Source: Clostridiales bacterium (GTDB taxonomy: Bacteria; Bacillota; Clostridia; Oscillospirales; Acutalibacteraceae). From it: 8,771 nt of DNA. The notes beneath the pieces are model-generated. The model was not told where the DNA came from. It saw only the letters and a list, made by a program, of their open reading frames with translations, and did no database searches. The stretch lies in NCBI GenBank assembly GCA_012511485.1, contig JAAZFZ010000172.1, forward strand, positions 1 to 8,771. Reading direction: 5' to 3'. A program made the translations under genes and the position numbers. Shown in pieces: positions 7,748 to 8,771 of this stretch; position 1 is the first letter of the stretch; each line of letters begins with the position of its first letter.

Positions 7748-7816
7748 AAAGATGTAAAGAACAAATGTTTTGCAATTTCGTTTCATTTTAGTTCAAAGAT
7801 AAAGGAGGGGTTGTTA

Positions 7817-8098
7817 ATGTCTGGTGCTTTCATATTAAAAACTGTTTTAGAAATTGCCGCAGTCATTTTAATTGTCGTCGGTTTCATTTATGAAGAAAAG
7901 GTTATAGCTTTTGAGAATAAGGTAGTTCGCCTTGTGGCTTATCTTATCAGGAGGCGCCGCAGGAGGAAGATGGCGGCACTCAGGCTTGAGCAGCAAAGGC
8001 TCCAGCAGCGCAGGCTGCGTCATCAGCGTGCGGCTCAGAACAACAACTGCTCAGGTAATAACAGGCCGGTCAAAAAAACACCAAAAAGAGTTGCATAA
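7817..8098 (+). CDS. Small single-pass membrane protein with arginine-rich cytoplasmic tail, unknown function
   Basis: I do not recognise this 93-aa protein. Residues about 7-25 are one strongly hydrophobic membrane segment. A short amphipathic stretch follows (FENKVVRLVAYLI, 32-44), then six consecutive arginines (45-50) and a Q/R/L-rich probable helix or short coiled coil (about 52-72). The end is polar and lysine-rich (NNN at 75-77, VKKTPKR at 85-91). By the positive-inside rule the tail is cytoplasmic and the N-terminus outside; there is no clear signal peptidase site. The basic tail could bind nucleic acid, ribosomes or acidic lipid heads (inference). The ATG at 7817 is chosen for its very strong AAAGGAGGGG site (7801-7810), 6 nt upstream, and because upstream in-frame starts lie in or before promoter P2. 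It forms a monocistronic unit with two promoters and its own terminator. Confidence 0.75.
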   Translation: MSGAFILKTVLEIAAVILIVVGFIYEEKVIAFENKVVRLVAYLIRRRRRRKMAALRLEQQRLQQRRLRHQRAAQNNNCSGNNRPVKKTPKRVA

Positions 8099-8103
8099 TT
8101 TTC

Positions 8104-8136
8104 AGGCAGCAGTTTTTAAAACTGCTGCCTTTCACT
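8104..8136 (+). terminator. Intrinsic terminator of the small membrane protein gene
   Basis: Thirteen-base arms (8104-8116 and 8118-8130) form an almost uninterrupted inverted repeat with the core AGGCAGCAG/CTGCTGCCT and an A/T-rich apex, followed by TTTCACTTTT. It starts 5 nt after the stop codon. The T-tract is interrupted, but the stem is strong. The opposite side lacks a T-run, so it acts on the plus strand. Confidence 0.75.
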
Positions 8137-8178
8137 TTTGCCGATTTTTGTGCAGGAGAGCAAAACAGCCTCAAATTG

Positions 8179-8207
8179 TTGACTTTCAGCACCTTTGCTC
8201 TTATAAA
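8179..8207 (+). promoter_or_regulatory. Promoter of a short orphan transcription unit
   Basis: TTGACT (8179-8184) and TATAAA (8202-8207) each match five of six consensus bases and are spaced by the optimal 17 nt. The start point would be near 8214. No annotated-size gene follows on this strand; the next plus-strand signal is the terminator at 8323-8362. Confidence 0.55.
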
Positions 8208-8213
8208 TGAGTT

Positions 8214-8362
8214 AAGACTTTTGAAAGGAATTGGCGGCATTGGCAGCGTGTTTTATTGTAAGCCTTGCGGTGAACCATACTCTTTCGTGAACTGCGATAT
8301 GCCTTTTGATAGCAAATATTTAAAAGGAAGCGGTGGATAAAACCCCGCTTCCTTTGTTTTTT
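8214..8362 (+). ncRNA. Putative small transcript of about 150 nt (sRNA or tiny mRNA)
   Basis: This interval is defined only by a promoter (8179-8207) and a strong terminator ending at 8362; no known RNA family is recognised. It may be a small regulatory RNA. It also carries an open frame from a TTG at 8221 to TAA at 8338-8340 (39 codons) with a cysteine-bearing segment FYCKPCGEPY and a third Cys further on. That frame has no well-placed AUG start or ribosome binding site: the only SD-like run, GAAAGGA at 8224-8230, fits an ATT at 8239 in that frame or a TTG at 8240 in another frame, which would give a 16-aa hydrophobic peptide. Start and function are therefore open. Confidence 0.35.
8323..8362 (+). 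terminator. Strong intrinsic terminator, probably bidirectional
   Basis: AAAGGAAGCGG (8323-8333) pairs perfectly with CCGCTTCCTTT (8345-8355). An inner GG/CC pair extends it across a one-base bulge, with loop ATAAAA, followed by G and six T residues (8357-8362). On the minus strand the stem ends in TTTTAAATATTT, so it may also stop the convergent TetR-type gene, whose stop codon is only 4 bases beyond the T-run. Confidence 0.8.
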
Positions 8363-8366
8363 CATT

Positions 8367-8771
8367 TTAGTTTTCGTTTTCCATCTTTTCTATCAGACTT
8401 GTGCCCGTTTGAATAAAATTCTCAATATCCATATCAGGATTTGCAAGTAGATTTTGTATATTGAGCCCGTCGGAGGTCATGAGAATGAGCCAGGTCAAGA
8501 ATTCGGCAGACATTGCGCTTGTTCTTTCGGAGATTTTTTTTGCGATAAGCTCCTGAAATTCCGAATATCTTTTAATCAACCTTATTCTGATTTCCTCATT
8601 ACCCCCAATTGCGCTGTAAAAAAGATGTATTCGCATCTGTGCCGTGGCAATATTGCGCTCCACAACATATCTGACAAGGCGGTGAAGGGAGGTATCCTTG
8701 TTTTCGTCCTCTGTCCAGTCAATGAGATTTTGCCACTGCTCCTGAAGGTATTTATCCATTATATCAAAAAG
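8367..8771 (-). CDS. TetR/AcrR-family transcriptional regulator, C-terminal part (cut by window edge)
   Basis: The visible 134 codons read from the right edge to TAA (minus strand, plus positions 8367-8369). The frame is still open at 8771: four codons (Leu-Phe-Asp-Ile) precede the first Met at 8757-8759. A LF-D-I-M-DKYL pattern is what normally follows the helix-turn-helix in TetR regulators (the KEELF...YL region). The visible part is therefore probably the all-helical ligand-binding and dimerisation domain, with the DNA-binding domain of about 45-55 residues outside the window. The amphipathic helices, lack of membrane segments, and LFYSAIGGNEEIRIRLIKRYSEF and FLTWLILMTSDGLNIQNLL segments fit a TetR_C domain. 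The Met at 8757-8759 is not chosen as the true start, because no ribosome binding site is seen before it. Its target cannot be told; it converges on the orphan transcript. Confidence 0.65.
   Translation of the reverse strand, partial: LFDIMDKYLQEQWQNLIDWTEDENKDTSLHRLVRYVVERNIATAQMRIHLFYSAIGGNEEIRIRLIKRYSEFQELIAKKISERTSAMSAEFLTWLILMTSDGLNIQNLLANPDMDIENFIQTGTSLIEKMENEN

Larger units (their letters stand above)
7549..7816. other. Intergenic regulatory region between D-LDH and the small membrane protein gene
   Basis: This 268-nt AT-rich gap has no gene. It holds a 10-bp palindrome TTGTTAACAA (7572-7581), promoter P1, a possible leader hairpin (TCCAAA at 7668-7673 with TTTGGA at 7683-7688), promoter P2 with its repeat array, and the ribosome binding site. 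No convincing terminator for the D-LDH gene is visible. A weak stem (7567-7574 with 7585-7592) is followed by a T-run only after six other bases, so the D-LDH message may run on. Confidence 0.5.

Noticed and set aside
7736..7816. Upstream in-frame start at 7736 for the small membrane protein
   Set aside because: It falls inside the spacer of promoter P2 and adds 27 residues with no membrane or family logic; the ATG at 7817 has an excellent ribosome binding site.
8102..8210. Open frame continuing past the small membrane protein stop in another frame (to about 8210)
   Set aside because: It overlaps the basic-tail codons out of frame, crosses the terminator and has no start signal of its own.

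Overview
The window looks like chromosomal DNA from a strictly anaerobic, low-to-mid GC Gram-positive fermenter, most likely a gut Clostridia member near Oscillospiraceae/Ruminococcaceae. The grounds are a one-polypeptide pyruvate:ferredoxin oxidoreductase beside a D-lactate dehydrogenase, strong AGGAGG-type ribosome binding sites, AT-rich intergenic DNA with near-consensus sigma-A promoters, and intrinsic terminators. The family-level placement is inference. I see no phage, insertion sequence, CRISPR array or defence system. Most of the window is ordinary core metabolism, and the less explained parts are the intergenic regions.

Positions 1-162 are a divergent promoter region. A near-consensus promoter fires leftward out of the window, and an extended -10 promoter serves the rightward genes. 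Positions 163-2705 are a tight two-gene operon: an extended SDR-family NAD(P)-dependent oxidoreductase (ATG at 163) and a YfcC-type membrane transporter that overlaps it by one base. A terminator follows at 2725-2765.

Positions 2766-7548 are the pyruvate node. A complete PFOR (nifJ type, 1185 aa) has its own promoter, whose -35 lies inside a perfect 17-bp inverted repeat with a second palindrome just upstream. A strong GNRA-loop terminator follows the PFOR gene, and 44 nt later comes a D-lactate dehydrogenase that has no convincing promoter of its own. PFOR oxidises pyruvate to acetyl-CoA, CO2 and reduced ferredoxin; D-LDH uses pyruvate to reoxidise NADH. The two enzymes compete for one substrate, and read-through may set their ratio.

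Positions 7549-8130 hold a 93-aa single-pass membrane protein with an arginine-rich tail and no recognised family. It has two stacked extended -10 promoters, a cluster of ATTTGT/ACAAAT motifs and a strong terminator.

Positions 8131-8366 look empty by ORF length but hold a good promoter and a strong terminator framing a transcript of about 150 nt (a small RNA or a tiny mRNA). Positions 8367-8771 carry the C-terminal part of a probable TetR-family regulator on the minus strand, cut by the window edge before its DNA-binding domain.
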